From the NCBI RefSeq assembly GCF_003634105.1, contig NZ_RBIQ01000008.1, forward strand, positions 248,001-312,000: a stretch of 64,000 bases of DNA, in the 5' to 3' direction. Both the position numbers and the translations under genes were made by a program. Shown here in pieces: positions 18,444-26,429 of the stretch. Position 1 is the first letter of the stretch. The number at the start of each line of letters is the position of its first letter. The notes below the pieces were generated by a model, which did not search any database, had not been told where the DNA came from, and saw only the letters and a program-made list of their open reading frames with translations. The stretch is from Maribacter vaceletii (GTDB lineage Bacteria > Bacteroidota > Bacteroidia > Flavobacteriales > Flavobacteriaceae).

Positions 18444-19130
18444 TTAATAATCATTGATAACATATTCATTTTGAACAGGCTCTCCTCTTTCTACATATTG
18501 GTCATTTGCATAATAATTTATAAATTGGGTAGGTAGACCATCACCATCAAATGGGTCTGCTGTTGTTTGCATATGATAATGTAAATGTGGTTCACTTGAG
18601 TTACCACTATTACCAGCTTTTCCCAATTCTTGACCTTTTAATACCATTTCTCCAACAGATACTATTATAGATCCTTTTTTAAAATGTGCCAAAATTGAAA
18701 ATTCACCATTTTCATGATCGATAATTACATAATTCCCGATAGGGAAATCTCTATTGAACTGCCCTGGAACATTGTCATGAATATTGTTTATCATCGCTAT
18801 AACAACACCAGATCCAGGTGCATTTAAGCGTTTTCCAAAACAATAATAGTCTTCATTTTGAGAACCATTTCCAGTATGTGTACTTCTATTAATTTTTTGT
18901 ACTATATCTAAGGCAAATCTTTGCTCTCGATGTGCTGCATGATAATTATCGCTAACACTTCGACCTCCCCAAAAAACCCACCATTCTTCATCAAAAGGAA
19001 GCTCTAGTGCTGTTTGTGTTTCATAGTTTAAGTAATCACTAGGGTGTACTTCTGGTAAATCATCTTTAGAACAGCTAATTGTTAAGCTTAGAATGATTGC
19101 TATGATTGTAATACTTACTATTTTTTTCAT
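18444..19130 (-). CDS. M23 family metallopeptidase lipoprotein
   Basis: A 228-residue lipoprotein. The signal IIAIILSLTISCS gives a lipobox ending at the Cys followed by SKDD. The catalytic domain shows the M23 zinc ligands: H-x(n)-D in HREQRFALDIV and the terminal HLHYH in SGNSSEPHLHYHMQ, with GSGVVIAM and ILAHFKKGSI in between. M23 enzymes cut peptidoglycan cross-bridges or act as structural LytM domains. It probably sits in the periplasm or on the outer membrane. It follows the alpha/beta hydrolase lipoprotein gene by 44 bases and is likely co-transcribed with it. Confidence 0.88.
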   Translation of the reverse strand: MKKIVSITIIAIILSLTISCSKDDLPEVHPSDYLNYETQTALELPFDEEWWVFWGGRSVSDNYHAAHREQRFALDIVQKINRSTHTGNGSQNEDYYCFGKRLNAPGSGVVIAMINNIHDNVPGQFNRDFPIGNYVIIDHENGEFSILAHFKKGSIIVSVGEMVLKGQELGKAGNSGNSSEPHLHYHMQTTADPFDGDGLPTQFINYYANDQYVERGEPVQNEYVINDY

Positions 19131-19174
19131 TTGTTTACTTTTTATAATTTGATTGATAATATGGGGTGTAACAT

Positions 19175-19990
19175 TTAGTCTAATAATGCATTGATTGCAT
19201 CTATGACTAATTGTGGCTCTTCAATTTGAATATAATGACCACTGTCTTCGGTAATCAAGTGTGTAAAATCTGAAACACCTTCACCAAGTGTGGCATGCAC
19301 TTCTATCCAATGTTGTGCATTCTCTGGAACCTCTAGACGATCTTTTATACTTGTAAGTACAATAGTTGGTACATCTGGCAAAGTTGTTAGGTTCTCTAAA
19401 ATTTCGAAATTTTCAATTATTTGAGCGTATTCATTTGCAGCCTCTGGGCTACCATTTTCCATGAAAAATGCAACTCCAGCATCTTCAGCTACCTGAGTAA
19501 CCACCTCAAAATCTTCATGACTAGGATCTACAAATAATAGTGCTTCTACCATTTCTGGATGTTGCACTGCATAATATCGAATCACAGCACCACCTAGAGA
19601 GTGACCAACTAATATTACTTTTTCATTTTCTGATTTACTTATAATAACCTGATGCAAATCTTCTGCTAACTGAATAATATTTCTATCATTATTAGCAACA
19701 TCAGAGGGTTCGTATCCTGCTCTATTGTAGGCAATAACTTGGTTCGACTCAGAAAGTCCTAAAAGCTTATACCAAGATTCGTAATTATCACCAAGGCCAG
19801 ATTCAAAAACTAAAGTATGGTTTCCTTCACCAAAACTTTCTGCAAATAAATTGTAGTCTCCAACATCAACCATATTTTCTTGCAATTGAGGTGTTGGTGT
19901 GTTGTCGTCATCATTACTACATGATGTAATCAGCAATAGAAATACTATTGCAAGCATAAATGTGTTTACTGTACTTTTAATTGTTTTCAT
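19175..19990 (-). CDS. Alpha/beta hydrolase lipoprotein
   Basis: A 271-residue lipoprotein (lipobox FLLLITSC) with an alpha/beta hydrolase fold: oxyanion segment TLVFESGLGDNYESW, nucleophile elbow VILVGHSLGGAVIRYYA, acid near SIKDRLEVPENA and the catalytic His in ITEDSGHYIQIEEP. It is an esterase, lipase or peptidase of unknown substrate, anchored in the envelope. A candidate AraC-type operator (20034-20070) lies 44 bases upstream of the start. Confidence 0.85.
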   Translation of the reverse strand: MKTIKSTVNTFMLAIVFLLLITSCSNDDDNTPTPQLQENMVDVGDYNLFAESFGEGNHTLVFESGLGDNYESWYKLLGLSESNQVIAYNRAGYEPSDVANNDRNIIQLAEDLHQVIISKSENEKVILVGHSLGGAVIRYYAVQHPEMVEALLFVDPSHEDFEVVTQVAEDAGVAFFMENGSPEAANEYAQIIENFEILENLTTLPDVPTIVLTSIKDRLEVPENAQHWIEVHATLGEGVSDFTHLITEDSGHYIQIEEPQLVIDAINALLD

Positions 19991-20033
19991 TTTAATTGAT
20001 TTATATTAATTTTTAGACATAACAAACCTGTTT

Positions 20034-20070
20034 CCGAACTTCTTATTGATAAGGCATTCGAGTTGTAAGG
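20034..20070. promoter_or_regulatory. Candidate activator site shared with 22134-22172
   Basis: This segment contains CGAACTT, a first TAAGG and then TTCGAGTTGTAAGG. The segment at 22134-22172 has the same order: CGAATT, TAAGG, TTCGAGTTTATAAGG. Each lies 30-80 bases upstream of a minus-strand operon next to the AraC-family gene at 22203, which makes it a plausible binding site for that regulator. Confidence 0.4.
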
Positions 20071-20164
20071 CTTATAAATTTTAATTGATTTTAACTAATT
20101 GTTTTAAGTTGTATTCTAAATAAAATGGACGATTACCTACATTAATAGACTTCTTATTTTTTAG

Positions 20165-20872
20165 TTAATTAATCACTAGTTCTTCATTAATTAAGTTTAT
20201 AGTAAATTCAATCTCATATAGAACTTCATGATATACCTTGTCTTTCTCAATCATAACCTGAAGAATAGAAAGTACGAGGTTTTGAAATTTATAATTATAA
20301 ATTTCGTCAGGCTTTTGAATTTTACCGTTTGAAAACTTAATTACAGGATTAATAGCTTGAATTACATGAGACATTATAGCGTCATAATGAATGTTTTCCA
20401 TTCTATTGACATAGTTGTACTTTTCTTCTAGCATCCTTATTCTATTAACAATGGTATTATTTTTAAGTAATTTTATTTCTCCGCTATTAACAAGGGTTTC
20501 ATGAATATTTCCTTTTCTATCAAAGTCTGAGTATTGCGTAAGGTTACGAATTATATGTCCTAATGTATCCATTTTACTTCGATCATTTGCGTCAAGAACC
20601 TCATTAGCATACTTGAATTGAGACATGTAAAGGTTGTTATATTCTAATTGCTCAATAATTAAGGTTTTATCATCATCAATTTGATCTTTAATATTTTTAT
20701 AATAATTTATTTCAGTATTTTCCTTTATACGGTTTTCATTCCAATTGTCCAATTGAAAAGCTAAGCTTATTCCAACCATAACTAATAGAATTTCACCAAT
20801 TGCATATAATAGATATCGTTTTAAATTTCCTTCTTTTATCATGGTCTTCCTTATTTTTTTAAATAGTTTCAT
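20165..20872 (-). CDS. DUF6090 family membrane protein
   Basis: A 235-residue protein with the diagnostic DUF6090 N-terminus: basic MKLFKKIRKTMIKEGNLKRY, then one transmembrane helix YAIGEILLVMVGISLAFQLD and the conserved NWNENRIKE. The remaining 180 residues are helical and charged and lie outside the membrane. Function is unknown; the family is abundant in Flavobacteriia. It lies 18 bases downstream of the acyltransferase gene. Confidence 0.85.
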   Translation of the reverse strand: MKLFKKIRKTMIKEGNLKRYLLYAIGEILLVMVGISLAFQLDNWNENRIKENTEINYYKNIKDQIDDDKTLIIEQLEYNNLYMSQFKYANEVLDANDRSKMDTLGHIIRNLTQYSDFDRKGNIHETLVNSGEIKLLKNNTIVNRIRMLEEKYNYVNRMENIHYDAIMSHVIQAINPVIKFSNGKIQKPDEIYNYKFQNLVLSILQVMIEKDKVYHEVLYEIEFTINLINEELVIN

Positions 20873-20890
20873 TTTATACGTTTTAATATA

Positions 20891-22081
20891 TTACTTATCG
20901 AATGCGAATGATTTATTGTGTTCTTCAGATAATAAAATTTCTTTTTTAGATTTCTTTTTCATTCCAAAAATTATTCTTAAGAAATTAAATTTTCTAATTA
21001 TAAACCAATAACAAACCATTATTGATATCAATGAAAATATTGTGATTAGTAATGCCTGCATACCATAAGATATATCCAATTTCAACACCACATACCCAAC
21101 AAATATTAAAGCTGGCTGGTGTAATAAATAAAAGGGATAGATAGCTTCATTAAGTATTTTTCTATACTTATGGTCTTTATTAAAATACCGTTTAAAATAT
21201 CCAATTGCTGTTAATCCACATGACAATGAGATTATCATTTCTGTAAGCCCTCTTGCATTACCCTTTATTACCGAAAGTTCTCGAAAAATAGAGGGTAATA
21301 AGAATAATAAAGCTGTAAACACAATGGTTTGATATAAATACAATCTTCTATTGTTTGCAAGAGTCTTAATTACTTTATCACTAGTAAACAACATAAAACC
21401 ACTTAAGAAAAATAACAAATAGTAAGTGAAATATGCCCAATCATTATATAACGCATGTGTACTTTTGGGAAAGTATTGTCTTAGAATAAATTGGGATAAA
21501 ATAATGATTGGTAACAACCAATTTAATCCTCCTTTTTTAGAGGCCATATTTATTAGTTTTCCTCTAACCATATTATAATGTCCACTTTTAGTATAATTTA
21601 AAAAAGGTGTGATTAAAAGAGAAATAATAAATAAATATAGAATAAACCAGAGGTGATGCCAAGAAATATTACCAACAGGGTAAGCACCACCATCAAACAT
21701 GTGAGGAATATAATCTAAAAATGAATCATAGGCATCAATACGTTCAACATATACCATTAATGGTACAAGCGTAAAAAAACCAAAAGTAAAAGGTATATAT
21801 AATCTTCTAAACCGCTCTTTAGCGTATTGCCAACTTGTTTTGTGTCCAATAGCATAATAAGTTCCGACTCCTGAAACTAAAAATAATAGTGGCATTCTCC
21901 ATAAATGTAACCACCACATAATTGGCTCTAAAAAAGGAAATGATTCTGCACTATTAACGTGCCATTGTTCTGGTATAAAGATCATACCCAAATGAAAAAA
22001 GAATACACTTATAATTAGTCCAATTCTTAACCAGTCGATAAAATATTTTCTTTCTCTATTTGATTTAATTTGTGAATTCAT
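20891..22081 (-). CDS. Acyltransferase family (AT3) membrane protein
   Basis: A membrane acyltransferase of the AT3/OpgC-like family, 396 residues from the ATG at 22081; an upstream TTG at 22108 would add nine residues but overlaps the leader. The family signature follows the start: RKYFIDWLRIGLIISVFFFHLGMIF with the catalytic His, then LWRMPLLFLVSGVGTYYA and HHLWFILYLFIISLL. About ten transmembrane helices follow. These enzymes transfer O-acyl groups to cell-surface glycans or lipids. A DUF6090 gene is downstream, and a candidate AraC-type site lies 50-90 bases upstream of this ATG. Confidence 0.85.
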   Translation of the reverse strand: MNSQIKSNRERKYFIDWLRIGLIISVFFFHLGMIFIPEQWHVNSAESFPFLEPIMWWLHLWRMPLLFLVSGVGTYYAIGHKTSWQYAKERFRRLYIPFTFGFFTLVPLMVYVERIDAYDSFLDYIPHMFDGGAYPVGNISWHHLWFILYLFIISLLITPFLNYTKSGHYNMVRGKLINMASKKGGLNWLLPIIILSQFILRQYFPKSTHALYNDWAYFTYYLLFFLSGFMLFTSDKVIKTLANNRRLYLYQTIVFTALLFLLPSIFRELSVIKGNARGLTEMIISLSCGLTAIGYFKRYFNKDHKYRKILNEAIYPFYLLHQPALIFVGYVVLKLDISYGMQALLITIFSLISIMVCYWFIIRKFNFLRIIFGMKKKSKKEILLSEEHNKSFAFDK

Positions 22082-22084
22082 AAC

Positions 22085-22099
22085 TGCTCGTTTTTGATT
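22085..22099 (-). promoter_or_regulatory. 5'-leader motif shared with 28766 and 34641
   Basis: On the minus strand the leader contains AATCAAAAACGAGCA directly before the ATG. The leaders of the metallophosphatase (28766-28781) and the barrel-like protein (34641-34656) contain the nearly identical AATCAAAAAACGAACA. The role is unknown. Confidence 0.35.
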
Positions 22100-22133
22100 A
22101 TGAAGCAAATCTATAACAGTTATGTAATTTCAA

Positions 22134-22172
22134 GCGAATTAGCCTATAAGGGAGACGTTCGAGTTTATAAGG
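22134..22172. promoter_or_regulatory. Candidate activator site upstream of the acyltransferase gene
   Basis: It contains GCGAATT, CTATAAGG and ACGTTCGAGTTTATAAGG, matching the order of elements at 20034-20070. It lies between the AraC-family gene (22203-23360) and the acyltransferase gene. Confidence 0.4.
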
Positions 22173-22202
22173 AAGTACTAATTGCCCTTGATTATCAGTA
22201 AT

Positions 22203-23360
22203 TTATGAATCTCTAAAAGCAGAAGGTGTTTGCGAAGTAATTTTTTTGAATGCTGTATTAAAAGCAGATTTTGAGTTATAACCAACACGTTCAGCAACGT
22301 CTTCAATGGTTAATTTTTTACCCAAATCAGTTTTTAATATTGTTTTAGCTTCTTCTATTCTATATGATGCTAGCATCTCGAAAAAAGACTGATTGAGCTT
22401 TTCATTTATGACTTGTGAAACATGGTGAGAACTTTCTTTAATCTCTTTAGACAATCCTGATAATGATACAGTACTGCTTAAGAAATATTTTTCATTTTCC
22501 ATTAATGAAATAATCTTCTCATGAATAGATTTTTTTTCTAGCTCGTCAAGAGAAGACTTCTTATATTTTAGAGATGGTAGTTCTAAAAATGTAGATACTT
22601 CGTTATAGTAATTGGATTGATTCATGATATTCATTGCGGTTATAAATATCAAAAAAGATGCATATAAATGAATAAAATAATCACCGACGTCGTTTTTAAA
22701 AAATATTTTCACTAAAATAAAAATGATAATTATTACTGAAACGTGATAAGATATATTACGTACTATCTTAAGTGTTTTGTTAGTGGTTGTGAAAATAGAT
22801 TCTCCGATAGAATTTGCTTTAAGAAGTATCTTTCTTCCTATAATAAGTATATAGAAGGTGAAATAAATCCCAATTAAAAGACTTGTATGTTTTCTAATTC
22901 TGAAAGGGTTATCGGAAAAAGGAGGAGTTTCATTAGCTCTAGGTATGTTCAATTGCATAACTTCAATCGTATCATTATACTTGACAACATCTGGCTGAAG
23001 GAAATAAAACATGCAAATTCCCAGCCATACTATAGAAGGGATAAAATGTAACCAATATTTTTTTTTTATCTCAGGTTCTATTTGTGTATCAATAAATAGA
23101 TAAAGCAAGCCGCCAATTAGAAAATTTATTGGCTCCGAAAAATTGGAAAGCCACAAAACTTTAAAAATATAGCCAGTATAATCTAACCAGCCTTCTAACA
23201 TTGTTAAAGAAATACATAAAATAAACAAACCCATAAAAAGGTTTGGTAAATTAGATTTCCAAGATTTTTTAATCAGGAAATAAGATGCAAAAAAACCTAG
23301 AAATAATCCCAAAAGAGTTAATAGAGCGATAAAATCTAGATGTAATGGTATTTCTTGCAT
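22203..23360 (-). CDS. AraC-family regulator with membrane sensor domain
   Basis: A 385-residue regulator. Seven hydrophobic helices (residues about 8-245) form an integral membrane sensor, followed by a C-terminal AraC DNA-binding domain with two helix-turn-helix units (GLSKEIKESSHHVSQVINEK and KLTIEDVAERVGYNSKSAFN, ending FKKITSQTPSAFRDS). This membrane-AraC design is common in Bacteroidetes. The ligand is unknown. It probably acts on the flanking acyltransferase and hydrolase operons through the repeated sites at 20034 and 22134. Confidence 0.88.
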   Translation of the reverse strand: MQEIPLHLDFIALLTLLGLFLGFFASYFLIKKSWKSNLPNLFMGLFILCISLTMLEGWLDYTGYIFKVLWLSNFSEPINFLIGGLLYLFIDTQIEPEIKKKYWLHFIPSIVWLGICMFYFLQPDVVKYNDTIEVMQLNIPRANETPPFSDNPFRIRKHTSLLIGIYFTFYILIIGRKILLKANSIGESIFTTTNKTLKIVRNISYHVSVIIIIFILVKIFFKNDVGDYFIHLYASFLIFITAMNIMNQSNYYNEVSTFLELPSLKYKKSSLDELEKKSIHEKIISLMENEKYFLSSTVSLSGLSKEIKESSHHVSQVINEKLNQSFFEMLASYRIEEAKTILKTDLGKKLTIEDVAERVGYNSKSAFNTAFKKITSQTPSAFRDS

Positions 23361-23527
23361 ATTTCAAAAATAAGTTTTTAAAAATGAAAAATGGCCTAAG
23401 GGAAGCTTTCATTTAATGACTGTTCTTTAGATCCTTTTCTATTGAGTTTTAAAATTAAAATTAAAATTAAAGTATATCGAATTAGCATGATTGTATAGCT
23501 ATATTTTTTAATATATCGTAAAATAAC

Positions 23528-23575
23528 CATTCCACTTCACTCCTATCGTCGCTACGTAAAAAGAGTATTCCATTA
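23528..23575. repeat. Dispersed repeat, copy 1 of 3
   Basis: It contains CATTCCACTTCACTCCTATC, then CGTAAAAAGAG and TATTCCATTA. It aligns with 24658-24720 (TTCGCTCCTATCG ... GTAAAGCGTATTCCATTA) and more loosely with 30510-30560. All copies are in non-coding DNA of the 13.6-30.7 kb zone. Confidence 0.5.
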
Positions 23576-23653
23576 GCATCGTAGAAAAAACTTTTGAAAT
23601 AAATTTTTTTAAAGAAACAATAAAAAGAACTTTCGCTTTTAGCCAAAGCTCAA

Positions 23654-23727
23654 GTTACATAACGCGGAACATTTTGAAACAAAAATGTTTCATAATCCGA
23701 CGTTATATAAAATAGCGATAAGTTATT
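23654..23727. repeat. attC-like imperfect hairpin element, copy A
   Basis: A 74-bp element whose outer arms GTTACATAACG and CGTTATATAA are inverted complements. The inner arms pair as well (CGGA...TTGAAACA against TGTTTCATAATCCG) with three unpaired bases in the left arm and a one-base bulge in the right. Copy B at 25481-25554 has the same length and 67 of 74 identical bases. The fold resembles an integron attC site, but the core triplets do not match the classical RYYYAAC/GTTRRRY consensus exactly. Confidence 0.6.
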
Positions 23728-23769
23728 GTAATATTTTTTGGATTGCTATTAAAAATACTAGCTTATGAG

Positions 23770-24570
23770 TTAATATATTCTTTCAATTTCTTCAACTACT
23801 TGTCCGTTCTCGCGAACAACCATCTTTATAATCTTAGCTTCAGCATTTTTAATAAACTCAAAGGTAAGCGGCGCTTCTGGGCTAAAAAACAGATTTTGTG
23901 ACACAGGTTGAATAATTAATTGCAATGCACCAGAAACCATTTGGAGTGCGTTTTCTTTTTTTGAGATACTTGCACTTGTGGTTGCACTTTTATATTCACC
24001 AACGTATTCCGCTAGTATTTTATCTGCCAATGAAATTGCTTTATGCTCACTAATTTCATGTTTCGGTTGTTTGTGGTTATAGCTCAATACACGTTTCAAT
24101 TGCCAGGTTTCCTTTTTAAGGATATAAAGATGAGTGAATGTAGCCGTGCTGGTTAGATAAACCTCTTTATTAATTTCTTTCATATAAAACTCATGTAAAC
24201 CGTTTTGAATGGCACCATATAAAACCCCATTATTGTACAGAGGGTAGACTTCTACACTATTCTCAATTAATTTGCGAATGGGTTTCATATCTGGGTTTGA
24301 GCAAATGTTTTGCTCAAGTGCCTTAAAAAAATCTTTTTTTGTAGTGCTTGGCCCACTTTGGTCGTGATAAAACTCAAGATCTTCACTTATGTAAGCTTCC
24401 ATATCGGAAAGCACACACTTATTGAAACCATTCTCAAATAGGATGCTATCTATTTTTTTTATGTTTTGGTATAATTCTGATGAGGGTTCTACTTGGGAAT
24501 TACCACTTTTAAACGAGAAAATTGCGATTAATAAAAGAAGTGTTGTCTTAGAAGCGGATTTTTTTTTCAT
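23770..24570 (-). CDS. Secreted NTF2-like (DUF4440-type) protein
   Basis: A 266-residue secreted protein (signal TTLLLLIAIFSFKSGNSQ). Residues about 40-165 resemble an NTF2-like/DUF4440 domain (MEAYISEDLEFYHDQSGPS, then FTHLYILKKETWQLKRVLSY). The C-terminal 90 residues (EYVGEYKS to VVRENGQVVEEIERIY) resemble the DUF3471-type beta domain often attached to serine beta-lactamase-like hydrolases. The exact role is unknown. It stands alone, with the hairpin element on its 3' side and a long gap upstream. Confidence 0.78.
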   Translation of the reverse strand: MKKKSASKTTLLLLIAIFSFKSGNSQVEPSSELYQNIKKIDSILFENGFNKCVLSDMEAYISEDLEFYHDQSGPSTTKKDFFKALEQNICSNPDMKPIRKLIENSVEVYPLYNNGVLYGAIQNGLHEFYMKEINKEVYLTSTATFTHLYILKKETWQLKRVLSYNHKQPKHEISEHKAISLADKILAEYVGEYKSATTSASISKKENALQMVSGALQLIIQPVSQNLFFSPEAPLTFEFIKNAEAKIIKMVVRENGQVVEEIERIY

Positions 24571-24657
24571 GAATATTATCTATTAAGTTAATTCCTTCTA
24601 AAGATGAATGTCTTTTATCATTGTTACAGTCACGATGAAACATTGGAACACAAAATA

Positions 24658-24720
24658 CCATTCCATACACATTACCACTTCGCTCCTATCGCCACTTCGG
24701 GTAAAGCGTATTCCATTACA
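24658..24720. repeat. Dispersed repeat, copy 2 of 3
   Basis: It shares CACTTCGCTCCTATCG and GTATTCCATTA with copy 1 and CATTCCA...CATTAC...CTCCTA with copy 3 near 30510. Confidence 0.5.
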
Positions 24721-24767
24721 TTTTCTCGCAAAAAATAGAAATTGCCTTTTTGGGTAATACCTTTATC

Positions 24768-24833
24768 GCGTGTAAAATATACCTAAAGCCCTGAGATTTG
24801 ATTAAAACTAACTATCGGGATACTCATAAAAAA
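24768..24833. repeat. Dispersed repeat, copy 2 (first copy at 13794-13850)
   Basis: The blocks TGTAAAATATACCTAAAG, CCTGAGA and GATTAAAACTAACTATCGGG occur in the same order as at 13794-13850. Confidence 0.45.
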
Positions 24834-24858
24834 GATTCATAACCTTCCTTTTTTTGGT

Positions 24859-25374
24859 TTAGAAGGCTCCTTTAAGAACCTCTTCGTACCAAATAAAATT
24901 TTCTAATTCGTATTCGTTACCGTCAATGGTTTGAATATTCATATCTAAATAAAGTAGATAGTCATCACTACTCCCAGGATGGCTACAATCTACGTAGTCT
25001 TCCCTATCTGGAAAGTTCAGTAAAGGAGCATAATTAAGCACCTCTCCAGGGCCTGGAACAAATGCTGATTGTACTACCAGCCTTATTGTAGTCTTGGTTG
25101 CCTCCACACTTTCAGTAACTTCTATTGCTTCCCCTGTTCTCGAATCCGTTAAAGTATTCCGTAACACTACCTGCTCAAAATAACGCGCAGGTAAGTCGTT
25201 TATAGTATTCATGGCAAATTCTATTATCAGGTTCCCAGACGCGTCTTTTTCTACTTTGTCAATATTTATTGAAATAAAGGTGTCGCCAAATTGGTCACAA
25301 TTGTCTTTCCAACAACTAGATAATTGAAAGGCCACTACTAACAAAATGAACATATTTTTGGTTCTCATAAACAT
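24859..25374 (-). CDS. Lipoprotein of unknown function
   Basis: A 171-residue lipoprotein (signal FILLVVAFQLSSC, then WKDNCDQFGD). The mature part is acidic and beta-rich with two further Cys residues and no motif I recognise. GC content looks higher than in the neighbouring genes. It is flanked on both sides by repeat-containing non-coding DNA, as a single-gene cassette would be. Confidence 0.72.
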   Translation of the reverse strand: MFMRTKNMFILLVVAFQLSSCWKDNCDQFGDTFISINIDKVEKDASGNLIIEFAMNTINDLPARYFEQVVLRNTLTDSRTGEAIEVTESVEATKTTIRLVVQSAFVPGPGEVLNYAPLLNFPDREDYVDCSHPGSSDDYLLYLDMNIQTIDGNEYELENFIWYEEVLKGAF

Positions 25375-25480
25375 AGTTTTTTTTGATTATATATCGTTTT
25401 ATGAAAATGAAAGAGGAAGGTTAACACCCTAAGCTATATATATCCTCATTTACCTGATTTTACGCACCAACCAAAGCAAA

Positions 25481-25554
25481 GTTACATAACGCAGAACATT
25501 ATGAAACAGAAATGTTCCATAATTCAGCGTTATATAAAATAGCGATAAGTTATT
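25481..25554. repeat. attC-like imperfect hairpin element, copy B
   Basis: It is 74 bp long and differs from copy A (23654-23727) at seven positions. Several differences lie opposite each other in the stem (left CGCAGAA, right TTCAGCG, versus CGCGGAA and TCCGACG), so pairing is largely kept in both copies. It lies on the 3' side of the micro-gene array. Confidence 0.6.
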
Positions 25555-25707
25555 TCTAATGGAAGTGAATTCCTAGACATTACATAGGTTAGTATTTGCG
25601 TTTGTAGCCTAATAGCCGTGGAGTTTATACGGAGCTTATCGAAGTATAAATTTTCCGCACAGCCAACTGGGAACAATTCTTACGAAATAAAAATATGAAC
25701 CTATAAG

Positions 25708-25748
25708 AAAGGGACACATTGATTAAGTGTGTCCCTTTTTAAGTCTTT
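25708..25748. terminator. Hairpin terminator downstream of the micro-gene array
   Basis: An 11-bp perfect stem (AAAGGGACACA at 25708-25718, TGTGTCCCTTT at 25728-25738) with a 9-base loop. On the plus strand it is followed by TTTTT-type runs; on the minus strand, which carries the peptide genes, by TTTCTT. It lies 20 bases past the last micro-gene stop and can end minus-strand transcripts. Confidence 0.6.
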
Positions 25749-25758
25749 TTTTATTACC

Positions 25759-25893
25759 CTATGAAAGGTAATACATTTGATCTACCCCACGAATCTTTTT
25801 ACTATTCTTAAAATTGGAAAAGAAAACGAATTTTTTAGATTCTGTTGGATAATAGACTTGGTTTTTGATGGCTTGATTAATGTATGTTTTCAT
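25759..25893 (-). CDS. Basic 44-residue peptide, divergent member of the micro-gene array
   Basis: ATG at 25893, TAG at 25759. The peptide starts MKTYINQAIKNQ and has a central FFSNFKNSKKIR. Both parts match the layout of the three 37-residue peptides upstream (MKASINKTV and YFSSFRSSKR): the shared pattern is M-K-x2-I-N near the start and F-S-x-F-(K/R)-x-S-K-(K/R) in the second half. It has about eight Lys/Arg against two acidic residues, no signal peptide and no transmembrane helix. It is the most downstream of the four, just before a hairpin terminator. Function is unknown. Confidence 0.68.
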   Translation of the reverse strand: MKTYINQAIKNQVYYPTESKKFVFFSNFKNSKKIRGVDQMYYLS

Positions 25894-25933
25894 GACCTTG
25901 TTGTTTTTTGTTGATGATATTTACAAATCGTAA

Positions 25934-26047
25934 TTAGCGATTAAAATTCCTATACTGTGCCCATTGTGCTCTTTTGCTAGAGCGAAATGAAGAAAAATAC
26001 TGTCCTGTTTTAGTTTCTGTTACTGTTTTGTTGATTGATGCTTTCAT
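25934..26047 (-). CDS. Basic 37-residue peptide, array copy 1
   Basis: ATG at 26047, TAA at 25934. The peptide starts MKASINKTVTETKTG and continues with YFSSFRSSKR and AQWAQYRNFNR. It is strongly basic (eight Lys/Arg, one Glu) and rich in Tyr, Phe and Trp towards the C-terminus. Compared with copy 2, five codons differ and four of the changes are silent (CAA/CAG, GCA/GCG, AGG/AGA, CGC/CGA); only one alters a residue (Phe35 to Tyr). That pattern supports translation and selection on the peptide. No homologue is recognised. Confidence 0.72.
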   Translation of the reverse strand: MKASINKTVTETKTGQYFSSFRSSKRAQWAQYRNFNR

Positions 26048-26181
26048 GATTTTATATTTTTAAAATGTTTGTTGTTTATTGATAGTGCAAATGTGCTTCG
26101 ATTTAGAAGAAAAAGAAAATGCTTATTACCGAGTTGTATTTTTTAATTACTCAATTGTTGTTATTTTCTTTACAACTGATA

Positions 26182-26295
26182 TTATCGATTATAATTTCTA
26201 TACTGCGCCCACTGTGCTCTTTTGCTAGAGCGAAATGAAGAAAAATACTGTCCTGTTTTAGTTTCTGTTACTGTTTTGTTGATTGATGCTTTCAT
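26182..26295 (-). CDS. Basic 37-residue peptide, array copy 2
   Basis: ATG at 26295, TAA at 26182. The product is identical to copy 3 and differs from copy 1 only at residue 35 (Tyr instead of Phe). Its 134-bp upstream region on the minus strand is nearly identical to that of copy 1 and contains CACATTTG, one base off the -7 consensus TAnnTTTG, so each copy probably has its own promoter. Confidence 0.72.
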   Translation of the reverse strand: MKASINKTVTETKTGQYFSSFRSSKRAQWAQYRNYNR

Positions 26296-26429
26296 GATTT
26301 TATATTTTTAAATTGTTTGTTGTTTATTGATAGTACAAATGTGCTTCGATTTAGAAGAAAAAGAAAATGCTTATTACCGAGTTGTATTTTTTAATTACTC
26401 AATTGTTGTTATTTTCTTTACAACTGATA

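Larger units (their letters stand above)
23361..23769. other. Non-coding region with repeats
   Basis: No gene was found. It contains a short AAAATT tandem run near 23450-23475, a copy of the CATTCCA/CTCCTATCG repeat (23528-23575) and the hairpin element at 23654-23727. It is on the 3' side of the NTF2-like gene. Confidence 0.55.
24571..24858. other. Non-coding region with dispersed repeats
   Basis: No gene was found. It holds the second copy of the CATTCCA/CTCCTATCG repeat (24658-24720) and the second copy of the CTGAGA...GATTAAAACT repeat (24768-24833), both on the 3' side of the lipoprotein gene at 24859. Confidence 0.55.
25375..25758. other. Non-coding region between lipoprotein and micro-gene array
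   Basis: It holds hairpin element copy B (25481-25554), a 7-bp inverted pair TTTATAC/GTATAAA (25624-25650), the 12-mer CCGCACAGCCAA (25655-25666) shared with 13918, and the strong hairpin 25708-25738. No gene was found. Confidence 0.55.
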
